Assembly (NCBI GenBank): GCA_902784025.1
Contig: CACZTF010000015.1
Span: forward strand, 1-26,441
DNA: 26,441 nt
Direction: 5' to 3'
Source: an uncultured Lachnospiraceae bacterium
GTDB lineage: Bacteria; Bacillota; Clostridia; Lachnospirales; Lachnospiraceae
The notes beneath the pieces are model-generated. The model was not told the DNA's origin. It did not search any database and saw nothing but the letters and a program-made list of their open reading frames with translations. The position numbers were made by a program, and so were the translations under genes. Positions 7,843 through 16,765 of the stretch are shown here, piece by piece (the stretch's first letter is position 1; every line of letters starts with the position of its first letter).

Positions 7843-9609
7843 TTATCCCTGCCCGACTCTTTCCAGGAGATTTTTCTTAAGGTCTTCCAAGCGCTGCGCT
7901 GCATCTTCTTTACTGTTTCCCTTGACCCCGATATAAAACTTGATCTTAGGCTCTGTACCTGAGGGTCTCGCACATACCCAGGCGTCATCGCTGAGTTCAA
8001 AATACAGAACATTTGACGCCGGAAGACCGGTAAGCGAAGTCTTATCCGATCCGGGAGTATATACTTTATTACATTTGTAATCCCTGATCTTTAAAACATT
8101 ATAGTCTCCGAAATCCGAAGGCGGTTCTTTCCTCAGATTTTCCATAAGTGCAGAGATCTGTCTTGCACCGTCAGCCCCTTTCATAGTCACGGATTTTTGT
8201 TCTTCTTTATAATAGCCGTATTTTTTATAAATTTTATCCATCTGCTCCACAAGGGTTATCCCTTTATCTTTATAATAGGCGGCCGCTTCACAAAGAAGCA
8301 TCACCGCTATGGGAGCATCCTTATCCCTTGCATGTACTCCGGCAAGACATCCGTAACTTTCCTCAAATCCAAACTCGTAGAAATAATTCTTTCTCTGTTC
8401 AAAAAGTTTGATCTGCTCGCCTATATATTTGAAACCTGTAAGGACTTCTTTATACTCTATATTATAATCTTCCGCCATTACACGGGTCATATTAGTGGAT
8501 ACGATGGTACTGATGACCATCCCCGTAAGACCGCTTTCTTTTTCTATTTCAGACCCCTTCTGATGAAGAAGTCCCCGCTGTTTTCTCACGGAAAGAAGAT
8601 ATTCAGCAATTATCACTGCAGACATATTTCCGGTAAACGGTACATATTCGCCGGTATTTTTATCAAATACATATATCCCGAGCCTGTCTGCATCAGGGTC
8701 TGTAGCAAGTACCACATCCGCTTTCTTTTCTTTAGCAAGTTTCAGAGCCAGTGTAAACGCTTTGGGATCTTCAGGATTCGGATAATCCAGAGTTGTAAAA
8801 TCAGGATCAGGGTATTCCTGCTCACTTACCACATAAACATTTTTGAATCCCAGCGCTGACAGAATGCGGCGTACAGGGACATTCCCCGTACCGTTAAAAG
8901 GAGTGTAGACTATTTTAAAATCATCAGCAATTCTTTCTATAAATCCGTCGTCAAGACTTACACGACGCATAGCTGCGATATATTTATCATCCATTTCATA
9001 GCCTATTATATGAAAGAGATCATTTACTCTCGCTTTTGTCTCGTCCATAAGTTTTATATCGCAAAGGCTCTCTATCTTACCAACCTCATCTATTATCTCC
9101 GTATCATGAGGCGGTGTGACCTGGGCACCGTCTTCCCAGTAAACTTTGTAACCGTTATATTCAGGAGGATTGTGACTGGCAGTGATCACAATACCTGCAA
9201 TGGAGCCTGTCTGTCTCACGGCAAACGAAAGTTCAGGAGTTGCGGTAAGTGTTGAAAACAGATAGGTTCTAATACCGTTTCCGTTAAGGACTGATGCTGC
9301 TTCCCTTGCGAACTTTTCAGAAAAACGCCGGGAATCGTAAGCAATTGACACGCCCTTTGAAGCTCCGCCTTTTTTGTTTATATAGTTTGCCAGACCCTGC
9401 GTAGCTTTGCGTATGGTATAAACATTTATCCTGTTGGTACCGTTTCCTATGATACCCCTTAAGCCCCCTGTTCCGAACTCCAGATCTTTATAAAACCTGT
9501 CTTCTATCTCTTTATCGTCGCCGGCGATAGAGCGGAGCTCTTCTTTGTCCTCATCAGATATGCACGGGTCGTTCAGCCAGTCTTCATACTTCTGTTTATA
9601 ATCGCTCAT
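7843..9609 (-). CDS. Alpha-D-phosphohexomutase (phosphoglucomutase / phosphomannomutase)
   Basis: Cytoplasmic enzyme that interconverts hexose 1- and 6-phosphates, most likely glucose phosphates feeding glycogen, cell-wall or nucleotide-sugar synthesis. The 588 residues carry all four signature loops of the family: the phosphoserine loop TASHNPP (Ser145), the metal-binding loop DPDADR (304-309), the sugar-specificity loop GFEESYG (414-420) and the phosphate-binding loop RPSGTEPK (548-555). The length and the GFEESYG form match the long PgcA/PGM2-like branch rather than the roughly 450-residue GlmM. I expect phosphoglucomutase activity, but substrate preference cannot be settled from motifs. 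The ATG at 9609 has AAGGAG upstream. A 190-bp gap separates it from queA and a strong terminator follows. Confidence 0.95.
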   Translation of the reverse strand: MSDYKQKYEDWLNDPCISDEDKEELRSIAGDDKEIEDRFYKDLEFGTGGLRGIIGNGTNRINVYTIRKATQGLANYINKKGGASKGVSIAYDSRRFSEKFAREAASVLNGNGIRTYLFSTLTATPELSFAVRQTGSIAGIVITASHNPPEYNGYKVYWEDGAQVTPPHDTEIIDEVGKIESLCDIKLMDETKARVNDLFHIIGYEMDDKYIAAMRRVSLDDGFIERIADDFKIVYTPFNGTGNVPVRRILSALGFKNVYVVSEQEYPDPDFTTLDYPNPEDPKAFTLALKLAKEKKADVVLATDPDADRLGIYVFDKNTGEYVPFTGNMSAVIIAEYLLSVRKQRGLLHQKGSEIEKESGLTGMVISTIVSTNMTRVMAEDYNIEYKEVLTGFKYIGEQIKLFEQRKNYFYEFGFEESYGCLAGVHARDKDAPIAVMLLCEAAAYYKDKGITLVEQMDKIYKKYGYYKEEQKSVTMKGADGARQISALMENLRKEPPSDFGDYNVLKIRDYKCNKVYTPGSDKTSLTGLPASNVLYFELSDDAWVCARPSGTEPKIKFYIGVKGNSKEDAAQRLEDLKKNLLERVGQG

Positions 9610-9701
9610 TACAAACTCCTTTACAGTTTTACGATCGCGGTTCCCCCGCCTCCAAAAACAAATATTTACTGTATTTATACCTTATTTATAATCATAAAAG
9701 T

Positions 9702-9730
9702 ATTTTAGTTTATATTTTGTATAAATGCAA
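9702..9730 (-). promoter_or_regulatory. Candidate promoter for the phosphohexomutase gene
   Basis: In the A/T-rich 190-bp gap, the minus strand shows TTGCAT (9725-9730), a 17-bp spacer and TAAAAT (9702-9707). The -10 box is a 5/6 match but the -35 box is poor. A better -35-like TTGACC at 9746-9751 has no -10 partner at proper spacing. The gap likely holds a promoter, but its exact position is uncertain. Confidence 0.25.
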
Positions 9731-9799
9731 ATGAAATCTACCAAGGGTCAAATAACTATTTTTATTGTACATTAATGTGATCGACACAATACATATTTG

Positions 9800-10861
9800 T
9801 CAGATTATGATCATGGAGTCTCCGAAACTGAAAAAACGGTATCTCTTCTCAACAGCCTCTTCATACGCCTTCAGAGTTTCTTCCCTTCCTGTAAATGCAG
9901 ATACCAGCATTATCAGGGTAGATTCGGGCAAATGGAAATTCGTGATCAGTCCGTCGATCACTTTAAACTCATAGCCCGGGTAAATGAATATGGAGGTGTC
10001 CGACTCACCGGGGTATACGAAGCCGTTTTCGTCCGCTGCGCTCTCCAGTGTGCGGGTGCTTGTGGTTCCCACGGAAATAACACGTCCTCCGTTTTTTTTT
10101 GTTTCGTTTATGATCTGTGCTGTTTCCTCTGGGATCATGTATCTCTCGGAGTGCATCACATGGTCAGTTATAACCTCGGTTTTCACCGGACGGAATGTAC
10201 CAAGTCCCACGTGAAGAGTTACCCTCGCTACATTTACGCCGGAAGCCTCTATTTCTTTAAGGAGTTCTTCCGTAAAGTGCAATCCGGCAGTAGGCGCTGC
10301 CGCAGAGCCCTCATATTTTGCATAAACCGTCTGGTATCTGCTTTTATCCTTAAGCTCGTGGGTTATATACGGCGGAAGAGGCATAGCCCCCAGTTCGTCA
10401 AGTATCTCCTCAAATATCCCTTCGTAGTAAAATCTCACAATGCGGTTTCCGTCTTCGAGAACCTCAAGCACCTCTGCACGCAGCTTTCCGCCCCCGAACT
10501 CTATCACATTGCCTGGGCGGGCTTTTTTCCCCGGTCCCGCCAGAACCTCCCACTCATCCTTCCTGTCGTTAAGACGTTTCAGTAACAACAGTTCCACCAT
10601 TCCTCCGGTCCCCTCTCTCGCACCTATAAGGCGCGCCGGGATCACTTTGGTGTCATTTATCACCAGACAGTCTCCGGCTTTAAGAAAGTCTTTGATATCA
10701 GTGAAAATGTGATGGGACACTTCCCCCGTCTCCCTGTCAATATGAAGCAGCCTGCTGGAGCTTCTGTCACTTAAGGGATCCTGGGCGATAAGTTCAGGGG
10801 GGAGGTTGTAACTGTAATCCTTTACACTTGTATAATTCTTATCTCTTGTAATCTTATCCAT
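9800..10861 (-). CDS. queA: S-adenosylmethionine:tRNA ribosyltransferase-isomerase
   Basis: QueA transfers and isomerises the ribosyl group of SAM onto 7-aminomethyl-7-deazaguanine in tRNA, giving epoxyqueuosine at the wobble position of GUN-anticodon tRNAs. The chosen start at 10861 gives 353 residues, the usual family length. Residues from about 14 on (DYSYNLPPELIAQDPL, then SSRLLHIDRETG) align with the canonical QueA N-terminus. Further hallmarks are NDTKVIPARLIG, PLPPYI, YQTVYAKYEGSAAAPTAGLHFT, HVGLGTFRPV and the C-terminal NFHLPESTLIMLVSAF. The frame stays open upstream into pheT, but those codons look non-coding. No good Shine-Dalgarno precedes 10861, so translation may depend on coupling to pheT, which ends 46 bp upstream. 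No queuosine partner gene is in the window. Confidence 0.96.
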   Translation of the reverse strand: MDKITRDKNYTSVKDYSYNLPPELIAQDPLSDRSSSRLLHIDRETGEVSHHIFTDIKDFLKAGDCLVINDTKVIPARLIGAREGTGGMVELLLLKRLNDRKDEWEVLAGPGKKARPGNVIEFGGGKLRAEVLEVLEDGNRIVRFYYEGIFEEILDELGAMPLPPYITHELKDKSRYQTVYAKYEGSAAAPTAGLHFTEELLKEIEASGVNVARVTLHVGLGTFRPVKTEVITDHVMHSERYMIPEETAQIINETKKNGGRVISVGTTSTRTLESAADENGFVYPGESDTSIFIYPGYEFKVIDGLITNFHLPESTLIMLVSAFTGREETLKAYEEAVEKRYRFFSFGDSMIII

Positions 10862-10907
10862 AATATTACTTAAAAGGTTTGTAAGCCTGCCGGAGCTCGA
10901 CGGAATA

Positions 10908-13391
10908 TTACTTCCTGAGTTCAAATCCTTTCTCCGCCAGCCTGGCGAATATTCCCTCCATGATTGGATTAATATCATCGTCGCTGAGGGTCTTATCCTT
11001 CGATCTGAACCGTATATTATATGCGACTGATCTCTTCCCGTCCTCTATCTGCTCACCCTCATACAGATCAAACAAACTGCAATCTTCAAGAAGCTTTCCT
11101 GCCTCAGTCTCTATAATCTCCTCGATAACCGCAACAGGAACCGTCTTATCAGCCACAAGGCTTATATCCCTGGTGACTGCCGGGAAGTTTGCTATGCCCG
11201 TATATTTCTCCTCGAAGGATACCAACTCTTTCTCCTGAAGTGTGTTAAGGTCTATGACCGCAAGATAAACATCTGCAGATATGTCATAAGCCTCGCATAC
11301 AAGAGGATGGACCTGACCTATATAACCGATATGAACCCCGTCGTAAACGCACACTGCCTGGCGTCCGGGATGAAGGAAAGGATATGCATGAATATCACCT
11401 GCTGCATTTTTTCCGTAATCTGTGTCCGGTGCTGCAAAGGTAAGCTTAGCACCCATACCAAGCGTATCTTTTACATTTTCAACTACGCCCTTCATATCGA
11501 AGAAGTCTCCCCCGCCGTAAAAGCCAAGAGTAAGCAAGGTGCGCTCATCCGGCAGTTTTTCCTCATCACCGGAGGGGATATATACCCTGGCAAGCTCATA
11601 AAGCTTTGCTTCCCCTGCCCGTCTGTTGTAATTAAGGGCAAGGCTGGTAAGCATGCCGTTTACAGGCAACGTACGCATGATGCTGAAATCCTCACCAAGA
11701 GGATTTGAGATCACCACGGTCTTTCTCAAAGGTGCATCTGCGGGCATAAGGAGTTTGTCGAACACCTTGGGACTCTCAAATGAATATGTAAGTATCTGTG
11801 AAAACCCTTCGCCTTCAGCCAGTTCCATAACAGCCGTCTTTATGCGCTCATCAAAAGATATGCCGCCGATGGCTCCTGACAGGGATGTTCCCATGGGGAG
11901 TGTCACGGGTATCTTGTCGTATCCGTAGAATCTGGCTATTTCCTCGGCTATGTCAGCCCCCCTTATAAGATCCTGACGGAATGTGGGGATGATCAGTTTG
12001 CCGCCAGCCTTGTCAAGCTCTATCTCCAATGGCTTGAGATAGGAAAGCATGGTATCCTCGTCTATGTCCGTACCCAGAAGCCTGTTGTAGCTTTCCGGCT
12101 CCCATTTGATACGCTTTTCGCTCACAGGCTCGGGGTAAATGTCAATGACACCGCCTACTATTTCTCCTGCGCCCAGCTCTTCCACCAATGCGCACGCCCT
12201 GTTTATGGCTTCCAATGCAGTTTCCGGATCCAGCCCCTTTTCAAACTTTCCTGACGCGTCCGTACGCATGGAAAGCCTTTTGGCGGATTTTCTGATATTG
12301 GTTCCGTCAAATGTAGCGGACTCGAACACAAGAATCTTTACATCATCAGTGATCTTTGAATTCTCGCCACCCATGATACCTGCGATACCGATCTGCTTTT
12401 TACCGTCGCAGATCATGAGGATCTCACTGTCTAACTTACGCTCGTTTTCATCAAGGGTTATGAATACATCTCCGTCCTTTGCACGCTGAACAATGATCTT
12501 TTTGTCCTCAAGAGTATCATGATCAAAGGCGTGCATAGGCTGACCGTACTCTTCCATCACGAAATTTGTTATATCTACTATGTTGTTTATGGGTCGTATC
12601 CCGCAGGAACGCAGTCTCTTCCTGAGCCACTCGGGAGAAGGGCCTATCTTAACATTCTTGACCACGCGGGCACAATATCTTCTGCAGAGATCCCCGTCCT
12701 TTACCTCTACACTCAGGTAGTCGCTGACATTTTCACCATTGCCTGTTTCCGGCACCTGAGGATGGTCAAATTTTTTACCAAATGTAGCTGCAGCCTCTCT
12801 GGCTACTCCAAGCACACTGTAGCAATCCACCCTGTTGTTCGTGATCTCGTACTCGAAAATGGTGTCGTTTAAACCCAATAACTCCAGGGCATCCTGACCG
12901 GGCTTAACATCCTCAGGAAAAATGTATATACCGTCTCCGTCATCCTCGGGAAAGAGATCCTTATCGGCCCCCAGTTCTTCAAGGGCGCACATCATGCCAT
13001 AAGATTCCACGCCTCTTAGCTTACCCTTTTTGATCTTTATACCGTTTTCCGGCGGTTCTTCACCGCTGTGTCCACCGGCTACCCTGCCCCCGTCAAGAAC
13101 AACTACTACAGACTGACCGGAATCACCGGGCCTGACATTGGGTGCGCCGGTCACTATCTGCACAGGGGAATCCCCGCCCACGTCCACCTGACATACTACA
13201 AGTTTATCAGCATCCGGGTGTCCCTCTACGGAAACGATCTTGCCGGTTACTATTTTTTCCAGATTTTTATCGAGTCGTTCAAAGCATTCTACCTTTGTTC
13301 CTGAGAGGGTCATGGCGTCGCGGTATTCTTCGTCCGTGACGTTTTCGATCCCCGGAACAAGGTCTTTGATCCAGTTTAGTGATGTATTCAT
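10908..13391 (-). CDS. pheT: Phenylalanyl-tRNA synthetase subunit beta
   Basis: Beta subunit of the alpha2-beta2 PheRS, 827 residues from the ATG at 13391. That start has AGGAG (13398-13402) 6 nt upstream and begins MNTSLNWIKDLVPGI as in the family; the longer frame from 13478 has no comparable support. Domains in order: N-terminal segment; EMAP-II-like tRNA-binding domain (about 42-150; KIVTGKIVSVEGHPDADKL and QIVTGAPNV); B3/B4 editing region (ITNNRVDCYSVLGVAREAAA); B5 region (about 400-470); catalytic-like domain; and a C-terminal ferredoxin-fold anticodon-binding domain over roughly the last 95 residues (FPAVTRDISLVAD). The gene follows pheS, but with a 207-bp gap holding a hairpin instead of the usual tight junction. 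queA follows after 46 bp. Confidence 0.98.
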   Translation of the reverse strand: MNTSLNWIKDLVPGIENVTDEEYRDAMTLSGTKVECFERLDKNLEKIVTGKIVSVEGHPDADKLVVCQVDVGGDSPVQIVTGAPNVRPGDSGQSVVVVLDGGRVAGGHSGEEPPENGIKIKKGKLRGVESYGMMCALEELGADKDLFPEDDGDGIYIFPEDVKPGQDALELLGLNDTIFEYEITNNRVDCYSVLGVAREAAATFGKKFDHPQVPETGNGENVSDYLSVEVKDGDLCRRYCARVVKNVKIGPSPEWLRKRLRSCGIRPINNIVDITNFVMEEYGQPMHAFDHDTLEDKKIIVQRAKDGDVFITLDENERKLDSEILMICDGKKQIGIAGIMGGENSKITDDVKILVFESATFDGTNIRKSAKRLSMRTDASGKFEKGLDPETALEAINRACALVEELGAGEIVGGVIDIYPEPVSEKRIKWEPESYNRLLGTDIDEDTMLSYLKPLEIELDKAGGKLIIPTFRQDLIRGADIAEEIARFYGYDKIPVTLPMGTSLSGAIGGISFDERIKTAVMELAEGEGFSQILTYSFESPKVFDKLLMPADAPLRKTVVISNPLGEDFSIMRTLPVNGMLTSLALNYNRRAGEAKLYELARVYIPSGDEEKLPDERTLLTLGFYGGGDFFDMKGVVENVKDTLGMGAKLTFAAPDTDYGKNAAGDIHAYPFLHPGRQAVCVYDGVHIGYIGQVHPLVCEAYDISADVYLAVIDLNTLQEKELVSFEEKYTGIANFPAVTRDISLVADKTVPVAVIEEIIETEAGKLLEDCSLFDLYEGEQIEDGKRSVAYNIRFRSKDKTLSDDDINPIMEGIFARLAEKGFELRK

Positions 13392-13454
13392 GTATTTCTC
13401 CTGTAATTTATACTTGTTCCGGGTATCATATAACCAAACCTCTCGCATGCTGCT

Positions 13455-13508
13455 ATGCCATACATTCCGGTGATTCAAAGCAAAGGCTTGGTCTCACCGG
13501 AATGGCAT
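13455..13508. repeat. Imperfect inverted repeat (hairpin) between pheS and pheT
   Basis: The right arm 13494-13508 is complementary over 15 bp to the left arm 13455-13473, which carries a 4-nt bulge. The loop is 20 nt (13474-13493) and holds a further small AAGC/GCTT stem. No U-run follows on either strand, so it is not a normal terminator. It sits alone in the 207-bp pheS-pheT gap. It could be an RNA processing or stability element, or a remnant of a short palindromic repeat. No second copy is visible in this window. Confidence 0.65.
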
Positions 13509-13598
13509 CAAACGCATTCTCGGAGTTATTATGTGCTCCCCGGAACCTATTTCATTGAAAATAATTTATGTAGAAGGGTTTGACTAATTGACAAAGAC

Positions 13599-14618
13599 TT
13601 AAAACTGCCCGAGAAATCTTACATCGTTCTCGTAGAGAAGCCGCATGTCGTCAATTTCGTACTTCAGCAAGGCGATCCTTTCAAGTCCGATCCCGAAGGC
13701 GAAGCCGGAATACCTGCTTGTATCTACATTGCATCGTTCCAGCACTTTAGGGTGGATCATACCACAGCCCAGGATCTCTATCCAGCCTTCACCCTTACAC
13801 ATACGGCAGCCCTTACCTCCGCATTTGAAGCAGGTTACATCCACCTCTGCACTTGGTTCTGTGAAGGGAAAGTGGTGTGGTCTGAACTTGAGTGCTACAT
13901 TTTCACCGAAAAGTTTTTTGGCAAATACCTCAAGGGTTCCTTTCAGGTCAGCAAATGTTATGCCCTCGTCGATGACCATGCCTTCTATCTGATGGAAGCA
14001 GGGGGAGTGGGTGGCGTCTACCTCGTCTGCACGAAAAACACGTCCCGGAGCTATCATTCTGATAGGGATCTTGCCTTTTTCCATGACGCGCACCTGGACA
14101 GGTGAAGTCTGGGTACGGAGCACTATCTTGTCGTTTATGTAAAATGTGTCCTGTTCATCCTTTGCCGGATGATCAGCCGGTATGTTCAGGGCCTCGAAAT
14201 TATAGTAATCGTATTCCACCTCAGGACCGTGTACAACCTCATATCCCATGCCGATAAAAATCTTTTCCACCTCTTCAAGCGCGATACGGTTAGGATGCCT
14301 GTGCCCCTTCTTATTTTGCTTTGCCGGCAGGGTCACATCAATAACCTCATTCTTAAGGCGGGCTTCCAGATCACGCCTTTTAACCTCAGTCTCCGCAGCC
14401 TTAAGGGCAGACTCTATTTTCTCACGGGCTTCATTTACGATACGCCCCATCTCAGGTTTTTCCTCCGGAGGCACATCCTTCATTCCCTTAAGGATAGCTG
14501 TAAGTTCACCTTTTTTACCCAGGACAGCCACCCGGATATCATTTAATTCAGCAGCAGTCTCCGCTGCCTTGATCTGCCCCACCGCCCTTACGGTAAGTTC
14601 TTCCAATCTCTCTTTCAT
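13599..14618 (-). CDS. pheS: Phenylalanyl-tRNA synthetase subunit alpha
   Basis: Catalytic alpha subunit of PheRS, 339 residues. It has an N-terminal coiled-coil arm (about 1-90), then the class II core. HRHPNRIALEEVEKIFIGMG (motif 1 region) starts near residue 106; motif 2 is at about 192-213 (GRVFRADEVDATHSPCFHQIEG); motif 3 is at about 305-320 (GFAFGIGLERIALLKY). A four-cysteine insert (Cys263, 266, 271, 274) is normal for Firmicute PheS. The ATG at 14618 has AGGAG 6 nt upstream. A plausible promoter overlaps the stop of the preceding gene. The 122-bp upstream space is too short for a T-box, and no T-box core is seen. pheT follows after 207 bp. Confidence 0.98.
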   Translation of the reverse strand: MKERLEELTVRAVGQIKAAETAAELNDIRVAVLGKKGELTAILKGMKDVPPEEKPEMGRIVNEAREKIESALKAAETEVKRRDLEARLKNEVIDVTLPAKQNKKGHRHPNRIALEEVEKIFIGMGYEVVHGPEVEYDYYNFEALNIPADHPAKDEQDTFYINDKIVLRTQTSPVQVRVMEKGKIPIRMIAPGRVFRADEVDATHSPCFHQIEGMVIDEGITFADLKGTLEVFAKKLFGENVALKFRPHHFPFTEPSAEVDVTCFKCGGKGCRMCKGEGWIEILGCGMIHPKVLERCNVDTSRYSGFAFGIGLERIALLKYEIDDMRLLYENDVRFLGQF

Positions 14619-14714
14619 TTTGTCTCCTGTTATTATCTGTTTAATATGTTTTCTTTACGGATATCAGCAAACACTGATCTTTGGCCGTCAATGGTCTGAT
14701 CATACTCAAAATTC

Positions 14715-14744
14715 ATTCTACAACAACCAGTATCTTTTTATCAA
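14715..14744 (-). promoter_or_regulatory. Candidate promoter for pheS
   Basis: On the minus strand, TTGATA (14739-14744) and TAGAAT (14715-14720) are each 5/6 matches to the sigma-A boxes, separated by 18 bp. The -35 box overlaps the TGA stop (14741-14743) of the preceding actin-like gene. Transcription would begin near 14708, giving a leader of about 90 nt. Confidence 0.45.
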
Positions 14745-16732
14745 GAATACTTCGTTATAAACCTTTGCTGTATACTTTCAAGTCTCATCGCGGGATCTCC
14801 TGTTCCCTTGTTTTGTTTCTCGATCTCTTCACGGAATTCCTTCGCTCTCTGTCCGGCGTTCTCCCACTCACCTTTCATAAAGAGTATGCCGGGCTCGGTT
14901 CCGGAAAGAGCTCTTGCAAACAAAGCGGCATCCTTGGTCTTTTCATCCTTTACAAAACCATATGATCCCTCAAACATCTCCCCGGCTTTTTCATACATCA
15001 TGCATCTGGCATAACATACTCCGGCATTATAAAGAACTTTTGCGTAAAACTTTTCCGGAAGCTCACTGTCAGGGTTCAGTTCCATTATCTCCCGCAGCTC
15101 CTTCAGGGCTTTTGTCAGACAACCCCGCTCTATATAGGCCTCTGCCCTGCCGTATTTGACCAGAGCGCGCTTTCCTGTTTTTAATCCGTCTATAACCGGT
15201 TCGATTATAACTATATCTTTTGGAGAATAGTAATTTATCTCCCTGAAAACCGTCAGTAATGTTTCTTTCAGGGAACCACCGCTTTCCCACAGTTCCTGTA
15301 CTTTATCTGCAGTTTCGCCGCATCCGGCACGTTCTCTTAAAAATGAAAAAAGATCATTATTGAAAACCCCACCGTCTACACCGGTCAGATATATATTTTC
15401 ATACAGACATTTGACAAGCTCCTCTGCAGAATATATCTCCTCACCTGTTGCCGGAAAAACATAAGGAATATCAGTTTTCGGACATCTGCACAGGATCACA
15501 CCGTCAGTCCTGACGGAAGACGCCCCGCCGCCTTTTCCTAAAAGATCTGCTTCAAAGATCTCCTTATCACAGTCATCTTCTCCCTGTGCGCTTTCTACAG
15601 TAACTGTCATATGATCTTCATCGGAAAAATAAAGCTGTACTTTTAGTCTGACTATTTCTTTTGAAAAATCCTTACCGGATCTCAGCTTCACCGTATATAT
15701 ATCCGGTGTGTTCTGTGTCAGAGGCTCTACGATGAACTGTATCTCACCACGCTCACCCGGTATACATTCAAATGTAACAAAAGAGTCATCTACATTTGAC
15801 CCTCTTTCGACAATAACCTTTCTTTTAGTCTCTCCTTTCTCCCTTACAGTAAGACTTATCTCTGAACTGATACGGTTTCTGCAGGCCATGATACATACCG
15901 AAAGGTTACCTGCCGTTCCCTGCGTTTTGTTTAAGCCTGCTATCCTGAAAGGATCAGCGGCCCGGATCACTTTTGAAATAGCACCTATGCAGGCACCTTT
16001 TACATAAAGATTCATACCTGCATATATCCTGTGACCTCCCTTTCCGAGTATGCTTAAGACATCCTCGGGCAGATCCGCGCCTTCAAAAGGCTCACCGGTA
16101 AGATATATACTTGAAACAGTATTTTTTTCAAGTGTACTCTTAAAAAATGCGATCAGTTCGTTTTCAGCTTCTTTTAAGGGAATGGCTCCTGATCCGGCTT
16201 TTTTGATCAACTCACTTTCTGTGCTCTCATCGTTTTCAGTAAGGATAGTAAAGCCTTTATAACTTACCCTCTGCAAAAAACATCCTTTAAGCCCGTTCTC
16301 ACTTAAGTCATAGAGTACCACACCTCTTGTATACCCTGCAGGCTCTCCGCTGAAAGCATAATAAGCAAATGTCTCCTCGCACCCCATCAGGATATACCTG
16401 CTGCGATCTACACCGGCAATACTTAATGCTTCACTCCATATTCTGCGCTTTTCCTCTGAGATATCATGAAGACACAGTCCGATAGCACTTATTTTTTCTT
16501 TTCCGAGCCTGAAAAAAACCGCATCTGTCAAAGCCTGTATCATAGAGGCAAGTCTTTCAGGCGCTGTTGTTTCATTTTCAAAGATCTTGCTCAACGGTAT
16601 CATGTTCTGAAAATACGGACTGTCGTCCTTCCCCAGAACAGGCAGGATATTCCTGCTTTTCTCGTCATAGCAGCATACCTGTGAAATACTTTCACCTATG
16701 TCTATTCCTAAAAATAATCCTTTTGCATCCAT
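14741..16732 (-). CDS. Actin/Hsp70-fold ATPase-like protein with TPR-like C-terminus (DUF5716-like)
   Basis: Uncharacterised 663-residue protein with no membrane segment or signal peptide. Residues 1-260 look like an actin/Hsp70/FtsA nucleotide-binding fold: phosphate-1 loop GIDIGESISQ (Asp11), a phosphate-2 position at GVVLYDLSENG (137-147) and an adenosine-type motif IYLTGEPF (209-216), then NLYVKGACIGA. Phosphate-2 lacks the usual DxGGG glycines, and the adenosine motif lacks its second glycine. Residues about 275-395 are beta-rich, reminiscent of an Hsp70 substrate domain. Residues about 515-640 look like helical TPR-type repeats. From memory it resembles the Lachnospiraceae family DUF5716; I could not verify this. 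The start at 16732 has AAGGA 8 nt upstream. A longer frame from 16822 overlaps the previous stop as ATGA but has a poor ribosome site and an atypical N-terminus. Third gene of the cassette, 86 bp after the 999-residue gene. Confidence 0.8.
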   Translation of the reverse strand: MDAKGLFLGIDIGESISQVCCYDEKSRNILPVLGKDDSPYFQNMIPLSKIFENETTAPERLASMIQALTDAVFFRLGKEKISAIGLCLHDISEEKRRIWSEALSIAGVDRSRYILMGCEETFAYYAFSGEPAGYTRGVVLYDLSENGLKGCFLQRVSYKGFTILTENDESTESELIKKAGSGAIPLKEAENELIAFFKSTLEKNTVSSIYLTGEPFEGADLPEDVLSILGKGGHRIYAGMNLYVKGACIGAISKVIRAADPFRIAGLNKTQGTAGNLSVCIMACRNRISSEISLTVREKGETKRKVIVERGSNVDDSFVTFECIPGERGEIQFIVEPLTQNTPDIYTVKLRSGKDFSKEIVRLKVQLYFSDEDHMTVTVESAQGEDDCDKEIFEADLLGKGGGASSVRTDGVILCRCPKTDIPYVFPATGEEIYSAEELVKCLYENIYLTGVDGGVFNNDLFSFLRERAGCGETADKVQELWESGGSLKETLLTVFREINYYSPKDIVIIEPVIDGLKTGKRALVKYGRAEAYIERGCLTKALKELREIMELNPDSELPEKFYAKVLYNAGVCYARCMMYEKAGEMFEGSYGFVKDEKTKDAALFARALSGTEPGILFMKGEWENAGQRAKEFREEIEKQNKGTGDPAMRLESIQQRFITKYS

Positions 16733-16765
16733 ATGTTTTTTCCTTGTGCAGATACTGTTTGATTT

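Noticed and set aside
8197..8859. Plus-strand open frame of 220 codons opposite the phosphohexomutase gene
   Set aside because: Antisense shadow in an A/T-rich coding region; the predicted peptide is Phe/Ile/Lys-rich with no family resemblance.
9636..9647. T-box-like string GGGGGAACCGCG on the minus strand before the phosphohexomutase gene
   Set aside because: It differs from the T-box core, has no specifier stem or terminator around it, and the downstream gene is unrelated to amino acids or tRNA.
9797..10585. Long plus-strand open frame (262 codons) opposite queA
   Set aside because: It is the antisense shadow of a clearly recognisable queA. Its composition is Cys/His/Arg-rich without any domain, and it has no ribosome site.
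13392..13478. N-terminal extension of pheT by 29 codons
   Set aside because: The extension runs through the hairpin-containing gap, lacks a ribosome site and does not resemble PheT; the start at 13391 has AGGAG and the family N-terminus.
14641..14703. Possible 20-codon leader peptide frame before pheS (minus strand)
   Set aside because: It contains no phenylalanine codons, no clear ribosome site and no attenuator structure, so a PheM-type leader is not supported.
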